DNA of 64,000 bases from Dehalococcoidia bacterium (lineage in GTDB: Bacteria; Chloroflexota; Dehalococcoidia; SpSt-223). Under the pieces are notes generated by a model. The model did not search any database. It saw only the letters and a list, made by a program, of their open reading frames with translations, and was not told the DNA's origin. Location: assembly GCA_026003895.1 (NCBI GenBank), contig BPIC01000004.1, positions 372,001 through 436,000 of the forward strand, in the 5' to 3' direction. Shown piece by piece: positions 35,522 through 43,924 of this stretch. Position numbers and translations under genes: made by a program. Position 1 is the stretch's first letter; each line of letters begins with the position of its first letter.

Positions 35522-36522
35522 TTTCCTCTCCAATCGCCGCCACCAACACCGCCAGGCTCGCGGAGACGCACAAGCTCCTGCCCATCCGGATTCATCGCGT
35601 AGATCGCCTTCGCGCCGATGACGAGCAGCCGCCGGCCGTCCACCGACCAGAGTGTCGTCGGGTCGTCCTCTTGAAGTTTAGCCACCTGCTGGTACTTGGA
35701 GCCGTCGGTGCGGACTTTGTACACGTCGGTCGGAACGCCGTGCAGCACCGGCCGCGCAAGCTGTCCGGGGACGAGCGCCGGTGCGCCGGGGCGCTGGATT
35801 GACGGGATCAGTGCACCAGCGAAGGCGACCTCTGCGCCATCGGGCGAGATTCGCGGCCAGTACATGGCGACAAACTGGTCTTCCGCGACAAGTTGCTGGG
35901 GCGATGAGCCGTCGGCGTTCGCCATCCAAAGGCTCTGACTGGCGGTCTGTGGGTTCACTTTAATGTACGCGATCTTCTTGCCATCGGGAGAGATCGTCGG
36001 TTGGATGGCGTCTCGTACTAACGAGACGACATTGCCAGTGTTCAGCTCCAGCCGAACGATCTCGATAATGTCGCCGCGGTATTGCCCATTGCTGATGATG
36101 GGCGCGAACCGGCTGTAGACGATGCTCTGGCCGTCGGGGGCGAAGTACGGGGATTCCAGCATCTCGCCGGCAACGGTGTGCTGGCGGATCAGCGTCAGGT
36201 CACTGCCATCGCGGCGCACCGAGTAGAGGTCGGTGCCGGGCGGAACGCCGCGCTGCGGCGGCGGATACATCGAGAAGACGACGCGTTGTCCATCCGGGGA
36301 CCAGACCGGGTCTTTCGCAACCGCGCCGGCGGGCAATTCAACGAGCTTTCTCTCCTCGCGGCTGCCTATGGTGAACGTGTAGAGCTGGTCGTTCTTGATG
36401 TAGACCACGTCGCCGGTCAGCCCGCCCGAAGCGGGAGGGGCGGTAGTGCAGCCGAGCGACATCATGGCCGCAAGCGCGAGCAAACCATTCCGCACGGAGC
36501 CGCCGACTGATGCTCGTCTCAT
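35518..36522 (-). CDS. TolB/PD40-type beta-propeller lipoprotein
   Basis: A 334-residue exported protein. The lipobox is MSLGC with the modified Cys at about residue 25. The rest is a WD40-like beta-propeller of PD40 repeats: DPVWSPDGQRVVFS, SPYFAPDGQSIVYS, QPTISPDGKKIAYI, WPRISPDGAEVAFAG and a final TLWSVDGRRLLVI. Such propellers bind proteins or polysaccharides at the cell surface. It is the first gene of the five-gene operon that includes a two-component system, so it could be a sensory accessory (inference). It has no Shine-Dalgarno; the ATG lies 7 nt after a -10 box. Confidence 0.85.
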   Translation of the reverse strand: MRRASVGGSVRNGLLALAAMMSLGCTTAPPASGGLTGDVVYIKNDQLYTFTIGSREERKLVELPAGAVAKDPVWSPDGQRVVFSMYPPPQRGVPPGTDLYSVRRDGSDLTLIRQHTVAGEMLESPYFAPDGQSIVYSRFAPIISNGQYRGDIIEIVRLELNTGNVVSLVRDAIQPTISPDGKKIAYIKVNPQTASQSLWMANADGSSPQQLVAEDQFVAMYWPRISPDGAEVAFAGALIPSIQRPGAPALVPGQLARPVLHGVPTDVYKVRTDGSKYQQVAKLQEDDPTTLWSVDGRRLLVIGAKAIYAMNPDGQELVRLREPGGVGGGDWRGK

Positions 36523-36529
36523 ACAATCG

Positions 36530-36559
36530 ATGGTAGCCGGTTGCCCACTGGAGTTTCAA
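36530..36559 (-). promoter_or_regulatory. promoter giving a leaderless TolB-like transcript
   Basis: On the minus strand TTGAAA (36559-36554), an 18-bp spacer and TACCAT (36535-36530) are followed by only 7 nt and then the ATG at 36522. Initiation at the usual distance would fall on or next to the start codon, so the mRNA would be leaderless. It should drive the five genes down to the GH5 gene. Confidence 0.65.
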
Positions 36560-36656
36560 AAGGGCGGATCGATTCGTGGCGCCACATCGGCGAGCTGGTA
36601 TGGATGGAGCGGAGACGGCTGGAACGCACGGGTCGTCGGAATCGCGGGAGCGGGCG

Positions 36657-36992
36657 ATGGTACACGCAGAGATGTATCACCTGCGGGTGTGTGGCGGTCC
36701 GCGTTGCGCCGAGCGGGGGAGCGACGAGCTCCGCCGGGCGTTCGAGCAGGCGCTCGCGTCGCGTGGGCTCGGCAACCGGGCGGCGGTGTCGCGGATCGAC
36801 GGCGTGTGCCACGGCAGATGCCGGTTCGGCCCCAATGTGTTTGTCTCACCGGGGGACATCTGGTATCGCGACGTGTCCGTCGCCGACGCGATGGCGATCG
36901 TGGAGGAGCACGTTGGCGCGGGCCGGCCGGTGACTCGACTGATCGGCGAGTCGCCGGCCTTTCTGCAGCTTGACGATGACGTGCCGTGGTAA
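36657..36992 (+). CDS. thioredoxin-like [2Fe-2S] ferredoxin
   Basis: A 111-residue protein of the thioredoxin-fold 2Fe-2S ferredoxin family (related to NuoE and to Aquifex-type ferredoxin). Four cysteines are placed as CGGPRCAE near the N-terminus and GVCHGRCRFGPNVFVSPG in the second half, followed by YRDVSVADAMAIVEEH. The ATG at 36657 is preferred over one at 36576 because GGGAGCGGGC precedes it and the family motif starts a few residues on. It is divergent from the lipoprotein operon. Electron partner unknown. Confidence 0.85.
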   Translation: MVHAEMYHLRVCGGPRCAERGSDELRRAFEQALASRGLGNRAAVSRIDGVCHGRCRFGPNVFVSPGDIWYRDVSVADAMAIVEEHVGAGRPVTRLIGESPAFLQLDDDVPW

Positions 36993-37092
36993 ACTGACGG
37001 CCCCATCATTGTCCAGCCGGGCTGTCCGGTGGCGCAGCATTCTGCGGCTGCAAAGCGGCGCATCAGGCGCGAACAGTACGGTATCCGAAATG

Positions 37093-37122
37093 TTGACCGG
37101 CTGGTTTACCCGATGCTAAAGT
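37093..37122 (+). promoter_or_regulatory. promoter before the DppBC-type permease genes
   Basis: TTGACC (37093-37098), an 18-bp spacer and TAAAGT (37117-37122), 70 bp before the permease ATG. The 199-bp gap holds no other feature. The -10 is a 4 of 6 match. Confidence 0.5.
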
Positions 37123-37191
37123 CACGCAATCACTCGGCTAAACGGGGCCGCAGCGGATCGTTGCGCGTGCCGGAAATTGGGGTAACGGCTC

Positions 37192-38136
37192 ATGGCGAGG
37201 CTGATCGTCAACCGGCTGATCCAGCTAGTGTTCGTGATTGTCGCAGTATCGAGCTTGCTGTTCGTCTTGATGCGCGCCTCGGGCGACCCGGTCTCCGTTC
37301 TTTATGGTGATATTGACAACGAAACTCGCTTGAAGCTCCGGAAAGAGCTTGGTTTTGACGATCCCTTGATCGTCCAATACGGTCGTTTCTGGGGCGATCT
37401 GTTGATCCCGAAGTTTGACGCCCGTGGTAACTTGCGCTGGTTCGACTTCGGCGACTCGCTTCGGGCTCGCCGCCCGGCAATGCAGGTCGTGCTCGACAAT
37501 CTCGGGAACACCGTTCAGTTGGCGCTCGTTTCCCTCGTTCTCGCGGTGATCGTTGGCATCCCCCTTGGTATCTTCTCCGCGATCACGCGCGGCCTACCGT
37601 CGGTGTTCTTTATGCTGATGGCGCTGATTCTACAATCAACGCCGTCGTTCTTCCTCGGCATCATCTTAGTGCTGATCTTCGCGGTGCAGTTACGCGTCTT
37701 ACCGCCGTTCGGCTATGGGACGCCGGCGCACTACATTATGCCGGCGATATGTTTGGCGGCGTTCCCGATGGCCCGCTTGGCGCGCTTGATGCGTTCGGCG
37801 CTGCTCGACGTGATGAGCCTCGACTATATCCGGACGGCGCGGGCGAAGGGATTGTCGAATAGCATGGTGATCATTCGGCACGCGCTTCGAAACGCGATGA
37901 TTCCGATCGTCACGGCGATCGGTCTTGACATCGCGTTCCTCTTGAGCGGTTCGGTGATCATCGAGAATCTTTTCGCGTGGCCGGGCATCGGTCGCCAACT
38001 CGTTACCTCGACCTTCACGCGTGACTACAACGTTGTCCAGTCGATCGTGTTCATTATTGCGATCTGGATCGTGGCGGCCTTCCTTTTGGTCGACATCACC
38101 TATAAGTGGATCGACCCGCGTATCAAGTACGACTAG
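37192..38136 (+). CDS. ABC transporter permease, DppB/OppB type
   Basis: A 314-residue inner-membrane permease of the peptide/nickel (PepT) class. It begins ARLIVNRLIQLVFVIVAVSS, has MRASGDPVSVLYG in the first periplasmic region, six hydrophobic segments, and the EAA-type coupling loop DYIRTARAKGLSNSMVIIRHALRNA. The end VVAAFLLVDITYKWIDPRIKYD is typical of DppB. It is followed by the partner DppC gene. No binding protein or ATPase gene is adjacent, so the rest of the importer is elsewhere. Confidence 0.93.
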   Translation: MARLIVNRLIQLVFVIVAVSSLLFVLMRASGDPVSVLYGDIDNETRLKLRKELGFDDPLIVQYGRFWGDLLIPKFDARGNLRWFDFGDSLRARRPAMQVVLDNLGNTVQLALVSLVLAVIVGIPLGIFSAITRGLPSVFFMLMALILQSTPSFFLGIILVLIFAVQLRVLPPFGYGTPAHYIMPAICLAAFPMARLARLMRSALLDVMSLDYIRTARAKGLSNSMVIIRHALRNAMIPIVTAIGLDIAFLLSGSVIIENLFAWPGIGRQLVTSTFTRDYNVVQSIVFIIAIWIVAAFLLVDITYKWIDPRIKYD

Positions 38137-38231
38137 GTGGTGCGGCGGAGCGATTGCCCCGCCGAGGTTCGTGTTCCCGCTCCGGTCCACTGGCTGAGTC
38201 AGCCGGAGCGACCAAGGAAGAAGGAGAGGCG

Positions 38232-39152
38232 ATGGCGAGCAACACGATGGCGCAGGTTCAGGCGATTGATCAGCCGGCGCTTAAGAAAGTGCGCGTTCGC
38301 ACCTTTGGCGACCGGCTGCGCCGTGGCATCTTCACCCATGCTCCGGCGACGATCAGCCTCTTCGTGATCATCTTCTTCGCGCTAGTCGCAATCTTTGCTC
38401 CGCTGATTGCGCCGCACGACCCAATCAAGGTCGACATTATCAAGCGGTTGCAGCCGCCGGTGTGGCAGGGTGGGCTGCCCGGCTACATCCTCGGCACCGA
38501 TCAAATGGGCCGCGACGTGCTTTCCCGCCTCATTTATGGGACCCGCGTCTCTCTCCAGGTCGGCTTCTTCGCGACAATCATTTCGGTCGTCCTCGGAGCT
38601 ACGCTCGGGATCATCGCCGGCTTCTATGGTGGCCGACTCGACGACATCATCATGCGGCTTAACGACATGCAGCGCGCCTTCCCCTTCCTCGTGCTCGCCA
38701 TCGCCATTATCGCTGCGGTCGGGCAAGGCCTGGACAAGCTGATCATTGTGTTGGGCGTCTTCGGCTGGTCCAACTACGGACGGTTCGTTCGCGGTGAAGT
38801 GCTCGGTCTGCGCGAGAAGGAGTTTGTGGAAGCCGCCCGCACCATTGGGGCGTCGAATGCGCGAATCATGTTCCAGCACATGCTGCCGAACGTGACCTCG
38901 ACTCTGCTTGTCCTTTCGAGCTTCTCGGTCGCGGCGCTCATCATCGCCGAGAGCTCACTCTCGTTCCTTGGGCTTGGGGTGCCGCTGCCGACGCCGTCGT
39001 GGGGCAACATGCTGTCTGACGGCCGTGAATATATGGAGACGGCGTGGTGGCTGGCGATCTTCCCCGGTATCGCCATCGGCATCATCGTGCTTGCCGTCAA
39101 CGTGCTCGGCGACCGCCTGCGCGACATTTTTGACGCTCGCACCACTCTCTAA
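38232..39152 (+). CDS. ABC transporter permease, DppC/OppC type
   Basis: A 306-residue partner permease. The N-terminal OppC-like segment is followed by PLIAPHDPIKVDI, GTDQMGRDVLSRLIYGTRVS and the coupling loop REKEFVEAARTIGASNARIMFQHMLPN. The C-terminus is SLSFLGLGVPLPTPSWGNML, then VNVLGDRLRDIFDARTTL. ATG at 38232 follows AAGGAGAGG; the same frame is open 42 codons further upstream but not protein-like. With its partner it forms the membrane channel of a peptide, nickel or sugar-oligomer importer. Confidence 0.93.
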   Translation: MASNTMAQVQAIDQPALKKVRVRTFGDRLRRGIFTHAPATISLFVIIFFALVAIFAPLIAPHDPIKVDIIKRLQPPVWQGGLPGYILGTDQMGRDVLSRLIYGTRVSLQVGFFATIISVVLGATLGIIAGFYGGRLDDIIMRLNDMQRAFPFLVLAIAIIAAVGQGLDKLIIVLGVFGWSNYGRFVRGEVLGLREKEFVEAARTIGASNARIMFQHMLPNVTSTLLVLSSFSVAALIIAESSLSFLGLGVPLPTPSWGNMLSDGREYMETAWWLAIFPGIAIGIIVLAVNVLGDRLRDIFDARTTL

Positions 39153-39175
39153 CTGCGCTCCGCTTCGTCCTTCCG

Positions 39176-39205
39176 ACGCCCGGCACCATGCCGGGCGTTT
39201 GTCGT
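39176..39205 (+). terminator. terminator between the permease operon and yqeY
   Basis: ACGCCCGGC (39176-39184) pairs with GCCGGGCGT (39190-39198) over a 5-nt loop, then TTTGTCG and ATTTGT. It lies 24 bp after the dppC-type stop and before a convergent gene, so may serve both strands. The 110 bp that follow hold nothing recognisable. Confidence 0.75.
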
Positions 39206-39315
39206 ATTTGTGACGCCTCGGGCTCGGCGTCCGCCCTGCGCCGATCGGCTTCGCCTCCAAGGGGGACGACGGGCGCCGAGTCCGTCCGCGCCAAGCGCAC
39301 GGCGGCGGTCGAACG

Positions 39316-39843
39316 TCAACGGCGTTGGGCGAGGAGCTCGCTGACGACGGCATTGACCTCGCGGCCGTCGGCTTTCCCGCGTAACTCCTGCATTGCTCGC
39401 GGCATGACACGCTTCATGTCGCCCGGACCGGTGGCGCCGACCTCCTCGATGATGCGCTGAACAATTTCGGCGATGGCGGCGCGGTCGAGCTGGGCGGGAA
39501 GGTAGTCGGTGAGCACTGCAAGCTCGGCTTCTTCCCGGGCGACGAGGTCGGGACGGTTGGCCTTTTGGTACGCGACAATGCTGTCTTGCCGCTGCTTCAC
39601 CTCACGGCGAAGAACGGTGAGTACGGCGTCGTCATCGAAGTGCACCGGCTCAACTCGAATGCCGGCGGCCTCAATCTCCTCAGGTGTCTTGCCGGCGGCC
39701 AGCCGCTCGTAGGCGGCTGCTTCGGCGGCTTGCTCGGCCTTGCGGATGGCGGCAAGGAGCAACCGCAGCGTATCGCGCCGAACGGTATCGCCACTGCGGG
39801 TGGCCGCCTTCAAGTCCTCGTTCAGTCGTTCTCGAATCGTCAT
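39316..39843 (-). CDS. GatB/YqeY domain protein
   Basis: A 175-residue protein with the YqeY helical fold that also ends GatB. It starts MTIRERLNEDLKAATRSGD, then RLLLAAIRKAEQAAE, EVKQRQDSIVAYQKANRPDL, ELAVLTDYLPAQLD, and ends DMKRVMPRAMQELRGKADGR with VNAVVSELL. It carries an extra segment of about 20 residues between the first two helices. AAAGGAGCACG precedes the ATG. The family binds tRNA-like ends in GatB; the free-standing protein has no settled role. Confidence 0.9.
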   Translation of the reverse strand: MTIRERLNEDLKAATRSGDTVRRDTLRLLLAAIRKAEQAAEAAAYERLAAGKTPEEIEAAGIRVEPVHFDDDAVLTVLRREVKQRQDSIVAYQKANRPDLVAREEAELAVLTDYLPAQLDRAAIAEIVQRIIEEVGATGPGDMKRVMPRAMQELRGKADGREVNAVVSELLAQRR

Positions 39844-39980
39844 CGTGCTCCTTTCAAGGTGTCGCCTCGAGCGGTCCGAGTATGATTGGGTAGACCACGA
39901 CTACGGCGCCGGCCGGTCGATGGAGCCAGATCCGTCTCGGCTGGCGGAGGAGCCAATCTGGACATTGAATTCATGCCGCC

Positions 39981-40415
39981 GTGTCAACCGAACGATACCG
40001 TACGCTGACCGCCAGTGACGTGGCGGACGCGGCGAGCGCCTGTGCCGCGGCTGGTCCGCCGACGCTGTCGCTCGCCGTCCGTCAGTTTGATGATGGCGAC
40101 TATTTCGCCTGCCATGAGACGCTCGAAGACCTCTGGCGCGCCGAGCCGGGACCGGTGCGGCGGGTCTATCAAGGTATCCTCCACGTGGCGGTTGGGCTGT
40201 ACCACCTCCGGCGCGGCAACCGCCATGGCGCAGTGACGAAGCTTCGCTCGGGACTGGACTACCTTGCGCCCTTCCCCTCGCGCTGCCACGGGCTCGACCT
40301 CGGTCGGCTTCGGGCCGAGACAACCGCCTTAGTAGAAGCGATCGAGGCGCTACCGGCGGAACGGTTGGGTGACGTGGGAAATCGACCGGCGCCCCGACTG
40401 GGTCCGCTCGCCTAG
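39981..40415 (+). CDS. DUF309 domain protein
   Basis: A 144-residue all-helical protein. The DUF309 signature is clear: [20 protein letters not shown] with the conserved HE pair, then [24 protein letters not shown] and [12 protein letters not shown]. Function is unknown. The GTG start at 39981 has no clear Shine-Dalgarno. The stop shares the palindrome CTAG with the stop of the convergent HNH gene. Confidence 0.85.
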   Translation: MSTERYRTLTASDVADAASACAAAGPPTLSLAVRQFDDGDYFACHETLEDLWRAEPGPVRRVYQGILHVAVGLYHLRRGNRHGAVTKLRSGLDYLAPFPSRCHGLDLGRLRAETTALVEAIEALPAERLGDVGNRPAPRLGPLA

Positions 40416-40952
40416 GACGCCTCTTCGGCGAGGTAGTCGTCGAGCGGCAGAAACTTGTGCCAGCCGTTGTGTTGCTGCAAGTACGAGGCGAAGATGTAAT
40501 AGGCGCTCGCGCTTGGCCGGCGCGGTTCCCGCCGCAGGTGCATCCGCGCCTCCTCGGGTGTCCGGTTTCCCTTGCGATGGTTGCACGCCTTGCAGGCGCT
40601 CACCAGATTCTCCCAAACATGCTTGCCGCCGCGTTGGCGTGGCACGGACGTGATCGAGGGTCAGATCGCGCGATTTCACCCCACAATACTGGCAGGTGTA
40701 GCCATCGCGAAGGAACACTTCGCGCCGCGAGAGACGGACCTGCGGTCGAGGTCGGCGGATCAAGTAGATCAGGCGGATGACTGACGGCAGCGGGTGCGAT
40801 TGGCTGGTCGAACGCACGGTGCCCCGACCGTGCTCGAGCACCTCCGCCTTCCCGCGATCGAGCAGAACAATCGCGCGCCGGGCGCTCGTCACATTCAAGG
40901 GCTCGTAGTTTTGGTTGAGGACGAGGACGGGCGTATTGACACGGCCATGCAT
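40412..40952 (-). CDS. HNH endonuclease (one frameshift in this sequence)
   Basis: Common HNH-family protein of about 179 residues. The N-terminus [20 protein letters not shown] and [20 protein letters not shown] are followed by the zinc pair CQYC and LTLDHV. The frame then breaks at GG 40647-40648. With one base removed it continues [20 protein letters not shown] and [13 protein letters not shown], completing the HNH and zinc motifs. The stop overlaps that of the DUF309 gene on CTAG. Such stand-alone HNH proteins are widespread in Actinobacteria and Chloroflexota and their target is not established. Confidence 0.85.
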
Positions 40953-41073
40953 CGCCGAAGGTCTCCCTCCGCTACGATTGTACGGGATGATTCATCCGTG
41001 ACGAAACCAACTTCCTGCCTGCTTTCCCCCCTCGCCGCCTCACACCGAACGGGTCGATGCGCTGATTGCCGGG

Positions 41074-42483
41074 GTGCTGGCCGTCGCGACGATGCTCACC
41101 CGCCTCCCGGTCCGCACCACAATGCTCTTCAACTGGGATTCCGCAAATTTTGCCCTCGCCACCCGGTGGTACGACGTCACTCAGCACCAGCCGCACCCGC
41201 CGGGGTATTTCCTGTACGTTGCGCTTGGTCACCTGCTGCTTCCGCTCTTCGCTGGGGACGCGAATGGCGCACTGGTCACCGTCAGCATGCTCCTGAGTTC
41301 GGCTGCGCCGGCCCTCACCTACTTGCTCGGTGCGGCGCTGTTCAGCCGGCTTGCCGGGCTGGGCGGCGGCATCTTCATGATGACGAGTGTCACCTTTTGG
41401 AGCTACGGTGGTCTGGCGCTCGCCTATCCGGCGTTGGCCGTCTTTTCGACGTGGGTCGCATGGAGCGCCTACCGGACGACCTGGCAGGGTGACCGAGGCG
41501 CGTGGTTGCCGCTGGCGGTCGCCTATGGTGTCGGCGGGGGGTTCCGGCCGGATCTGCTGCTCTTCCTCGGGCCGATCTGGATGGTGGGGCTGGTCCGGGT
41601 CGGTTGGCGCCGTCTCGGCGCGGCCGTCGCGCTGACCGCCGCGTTGCTGGCGAGCTGGCTGGTCCCGACGGTCGCGCTCTCGGGCGGGGTTGGGAAGTAT
41701 CTGGCCGTCCTCCAAGCCTACACCGACCGAGATGTCCTCGACCGCTACTCCTCGACCCGCGGTGGTGTCGGCGCACTGCTCTCCACACTGCGCGATCTCG
41801 TCAGCTATACGTGGTATGCGCTCTATGCGCTGGTGCTGCCGCTTGTCGCCGGTGCGATCGCGCTGCTGGTGTGGCGACCACGGCCAGACGGACGTTGGCT
41901 CTTTTTTACTATCTGGCTTGCGCCGCTGTTGCTCTTTTACGTCGTCGTCCACATTGGTGACCCGGGGTACGTCTTTAGCTTCTTGCCGGCGCTCTGCATT
42001 TTGGCGAGTCAGGCGATCGTCGCGCTGGCTCGCCGGCTGACGTCTCGACGAACGATTGGGCTGGCGGCCGCGGCGCTGGCGGCGGTGGCGATGCTGAACG
42101 CGGGGATCTTCCTCTTCTCCTCGCGGCTGCTGACGGCGCAGGGCGTGCGGGAGCACGATCGGCAACTTGCGGCGAAGATTGCGGCGCTGCGGGCAGCTCC
42201 GAACGACGGGGCGACGTTGCTGCTCTCCTACGACAGCTACCGTCATCTGCAGTACTACCTGCCGGAGTGGCGTTCGAGCCTCTGGGTGGACCCCTTCGCG
42301 GCCGCGCCCCAACAGACGGCGCTTGCGCCGGAGACGCGCTGGCTACTGGTAGTGGATGATCGGCTGACGAAGCAGCGTGGCTCGCTTCCCGGCGCGGAGC
42401 CGGCCGAGGCCGGAATGACGCGGGTGCCAGTCCGGCCGGGACAGACGCTGACCTTCGGCGCAGGCGTTCTGGCGCTAGAGTGA
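41074..42483 (+). CDS. GT-C fold membrane glycosyltransferase (ArnT/PMT-like)
   Basis: A polytopic protein of at least 469 residues with about ten hydrophobic segments. The first extracytoplasmic loop has NWDSANFALATRWYD and QPHPPGYFLYV, the acidic and HPP-type motifs of GT-C lipid-linked sugar transferases. The C-terminal about 100 residues form a soluble domain (LLLSYDSYRHLQYYLPEW). The conserved text starts before the GTG at 41074 (TERVDALIAGVL), but an in-frame stop at 40999-41001 blocks it. A GTG at 40998 in another frame (MTKPTSCLLSPLAA) suggests an indel near 41040. The true start may therefore be 40998. Confidence 0.8.
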   Translation: MLAVATMLTRLPVRTTMLFNWDSANFALATRWYDVTQHQPHPPGYFLYVALGHLLLPLFAGDANGALVTVSMLLSSAAPALTYLLGAALFSRLAGLGGGIFMMTSVTFWSYGGLALAYPALAVFSTWVAWSAYRTTWQGDRGAWLPLAVAYGVGGGFRPDLLLFLGPIWMVGLVRVGWRRLGAAVALTAALLASWLVPTVALSGGVGKYLAVLQAYTDRDVLDRYSSTRGGVGALLSTLRDLVSYTWYALYALVLPLVAGAIALLVWRPRPDGRWLFFTIWLAPLLLFYVVVHIGDPGYVFSFLPALCILASQAIVALARRLTSRRTIGLAAAALAAVAMLNAGIFLFSSRLLTAQGVREHDRQLAAKIAALRAAPNDGATLLLSYDSYRHLQYYLPEWRSSLWVDPFAAAPQQTALAPETRWLLVVDDRLTKQRGSLPGAEPAEAGMTRVPVRPGQTLTFGAGVLALE

Positions 42484-42756
42484 TGGGGAGGGCGAGGCGG
42501 AGATATCGATGCCCTGCGCCTGAGCACTCTCCGGAAGCATGCCTTCGAGGACTCGCTCCAAGGCCATCGAGTGGCTGCAGAAGTTCCACCCTTGGAAAAA
42601 GTGGCAGCTACAGCGCCAGCGGCCCTGCTCCAGCGTCACCGTATGATCGTCGTTTTCCCCGTGAAAGGTCGCCGAGAGCGACGTGAACAGAATGCGGTTG
42701 CGCTCCTGCGCGTAGCGGCGGGCCTTCTCGATCTTTCCGATGACGCTAGAGTTCAT
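42475..42756 (-). CDS. SWIM zinc-finger protein
   Basis: A 93-residue protein whose core is a SWIM finger, C-x-C-x8-C-x-H, read in RWRCSCHFFQGWNFCSH, preceded by strands (ATFHGENDDHTVTLEQG). SWIM fingers bind nucleic acid or proteins; small stand-alone versions have no assigned role. GGGAGG lies 5 nt before the ATG. Its last 9 bp overlap the convergent glycosyltransferase gene. A long leader with a good promoter, a hairpin and palindromes precedes it, so it is probably regulated. Confidence 0.85.
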   Translation of the reverse strand: MNSSVIGKIEKARRYAQERNRILFTSLSATFHGENDDHTVTLEQGRWRCSCHFFQGWNFCSHSMALERVLEGMLPESAQAQGIDISASPSPSL

Positions 42757-42799
42757 TGGACCTCCCGAGCCCTAGTTTCCCACGGGAAACGGAGCCCCC

Positions 42800-42839
42800 G
42801 AAAACGCACAACACCGCAACGAAGCCCGTCGCGGTGTTG
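42800..42839 (-). promoter_or_regulatory. terminator-like hairpin in the SWIM-gene leader
   Basis: On the minus strand CAACACCGC pairs with GCGGTGTTG (42839-42831 with 42817-42809) over 13 nt, and is followed by TGCGTTTTC. It sits between the promoter at 42933-42962 and the gene. A second element, the near-palindrome GTTTCCC-AC-GGGAAAC (42775-42790), lies between it and the Shine-Dalgarno. Both could control this gene; inference only. Confidence 0.45.
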
Positions 42840-42926
42840 GTGGTGACAGATTCGGTTGTGGCCGAAAGGAGCATTCGGCATCCTTGCCGTCCGCCGCCGG
42901 CCCGGCGACAGACCCGTCTCCCGGTT

Positions 42927-42962
42927 GCGTATGTTATACGCGCGATACGGGTTTCGCGTCAA
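42927..42962 (-). promoter_or_regulatory. promoter with overlapping palindrome before the SWIM gene
   Basis: On the minus strand TTGACG (42962-42957), an 18-bp spacer and TATAAC (42938-42933). The -10 is covered by the perfect inverted repeat GCGTAT-GTT-ATACGC (42927-42941), a likely operator position. Initiation near 42926 gives a leader of about 170 nt. Confidence 0.6.
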
Positions 42963-43015
42963 TCCACTGTGGCAAGCAAGCCAGCGGTCGGCGTTTCGTC
43001 CGACGGGGAGAATGA

Positions 43016-43924
43016 ATGGCCCAAGAACGAGTCGGTTTCATCGGGGTCGGCGTCATGGGCCGGCCGATGGTGCGTAATCTCCTGAAGGCGAGGGTTCCGG
43101 TCACGATCTGGGCACGCCGGCGGGAGAGAGTGGAGGACGTGCTGGCGGCGGGCGCAACGTGGGCCGAGTCCCCCGCGGCGGTGGGGGCAGGGTCGGATGT
43201 CGTGATTACGATGCTACCGAACTCGCCCGAGGTCGAGGCGGTGGTGTTGGGGCCGAATGGGGTCCTCGAGGGATTGCGCCCGGGCGGCGTGGTGGTGGAT
43301 ATGAGCACGATCGCCCCAGCCGCGAGCCGGCGGATCGCTGCCGTCTGCGCCGAGCGGGGAGTCGGCTTCCTCGATGCGCCAGTAAGCGGCGGAACGGTGG
43401 GAGCGGCGGCAGGGACGCTGACGATCATGGTCGGCGGCGACCGCGCAACCTTCGAGCGGGTGCGGCCGATCTTCGAGGTGCTCGGCGCACCAGAGAACCT
43501 CGTGCACGTCGGGCCGATCGGGTCCGGCGAGGTCGTCAAGTTGGTGAACAACGTGATGGCTGCGGGGATCGCGGCGGCGGTCGCCGAGGCGCTGCTGCTG
43601 GGGGTCAAGGCGGGCGTGCCACTCGAGACGCTAACGCGGATTGTCGGGGCGAGCACCGGGGCGAACGCGCAGCTGAGCACCGTGTTTCCGCTGCGTGTCT
43701 TCAACGGCTCGTTCGCGCTCGGCTTTGCGACGGACTTGATGACGAAAGATGTCGAGCTCGCGCTGGATCTCGGGCGGGCGATCGGGTCGCCGCTGCCCGT
43801 GGCCGAGCGCGTCCTCGAACGCTTCCGGGCGGCGCAGGCGGCCGGTTACGGACAGGACGATTACACGTCGGTCATTCGACCGCTGGAGGCAGAAGCTGGC
43901 ATCGAGGTGCGGCAACAGGCCTAG
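43016..43924 (+). CDS. beta-hydroxyacid dehydrogenase (3-hydroxyisobutyrate type)
   Basis: A 302-residue NAD(P)-dependent oxidoreductase of the HIBADH/GarR/GLYR family. The Rossmann motif is GFIGVGVMGRPMVRNLL, then the substrate-site DAPVSGGTVGAAAGTLTIM. The catalytic Lys is in GEVVKLVNNVMAAG and the C-terminal helical domain has FATDLMTKDVELAL and GYGQDDYTSVIRPLE. Several substrates are possible (3-hydroxyisobutyrate, tartronate semialdehyde, succinic semialdehyde). GGGGAGA precedes the ATG. Its stop shares CTAG with the convergent PLD gene. Confidence 0.9.
   Translation: MAQERVGFIGVGVMGRPMVRNLLKARVPVTIWARRRERVEDVLAAGATWAESPAAVGAGSDVVITMLPNSPEVEAVVLGPNGVLEGLRPGGVVVDMSTIAPAASRRIAAVCAERGVGFLDAPVSGGTVGAAAGTLTIMVGGDRATFERVRPIFEVLGAPENLVHVGPIGSGEVVKLVNNVMAAGIAAAVAEALLLGVKAGVPLETLTRIVGASTGANAQLSTVFPLRVFNGSFALGFATDLMTKDVELALDLGRAIGSPLPVAERVLERFRAAQAAGYGQDDYTSVIRPLEAEAGIEVRQQA

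Noticed and set aside
42775-42790. parS-like centromere site
   Set aside because: The palindrome resembles parS at the outer GTTTC/GAAAC arms but is two bases longer with a different centre; a gene-local operator is more likely.
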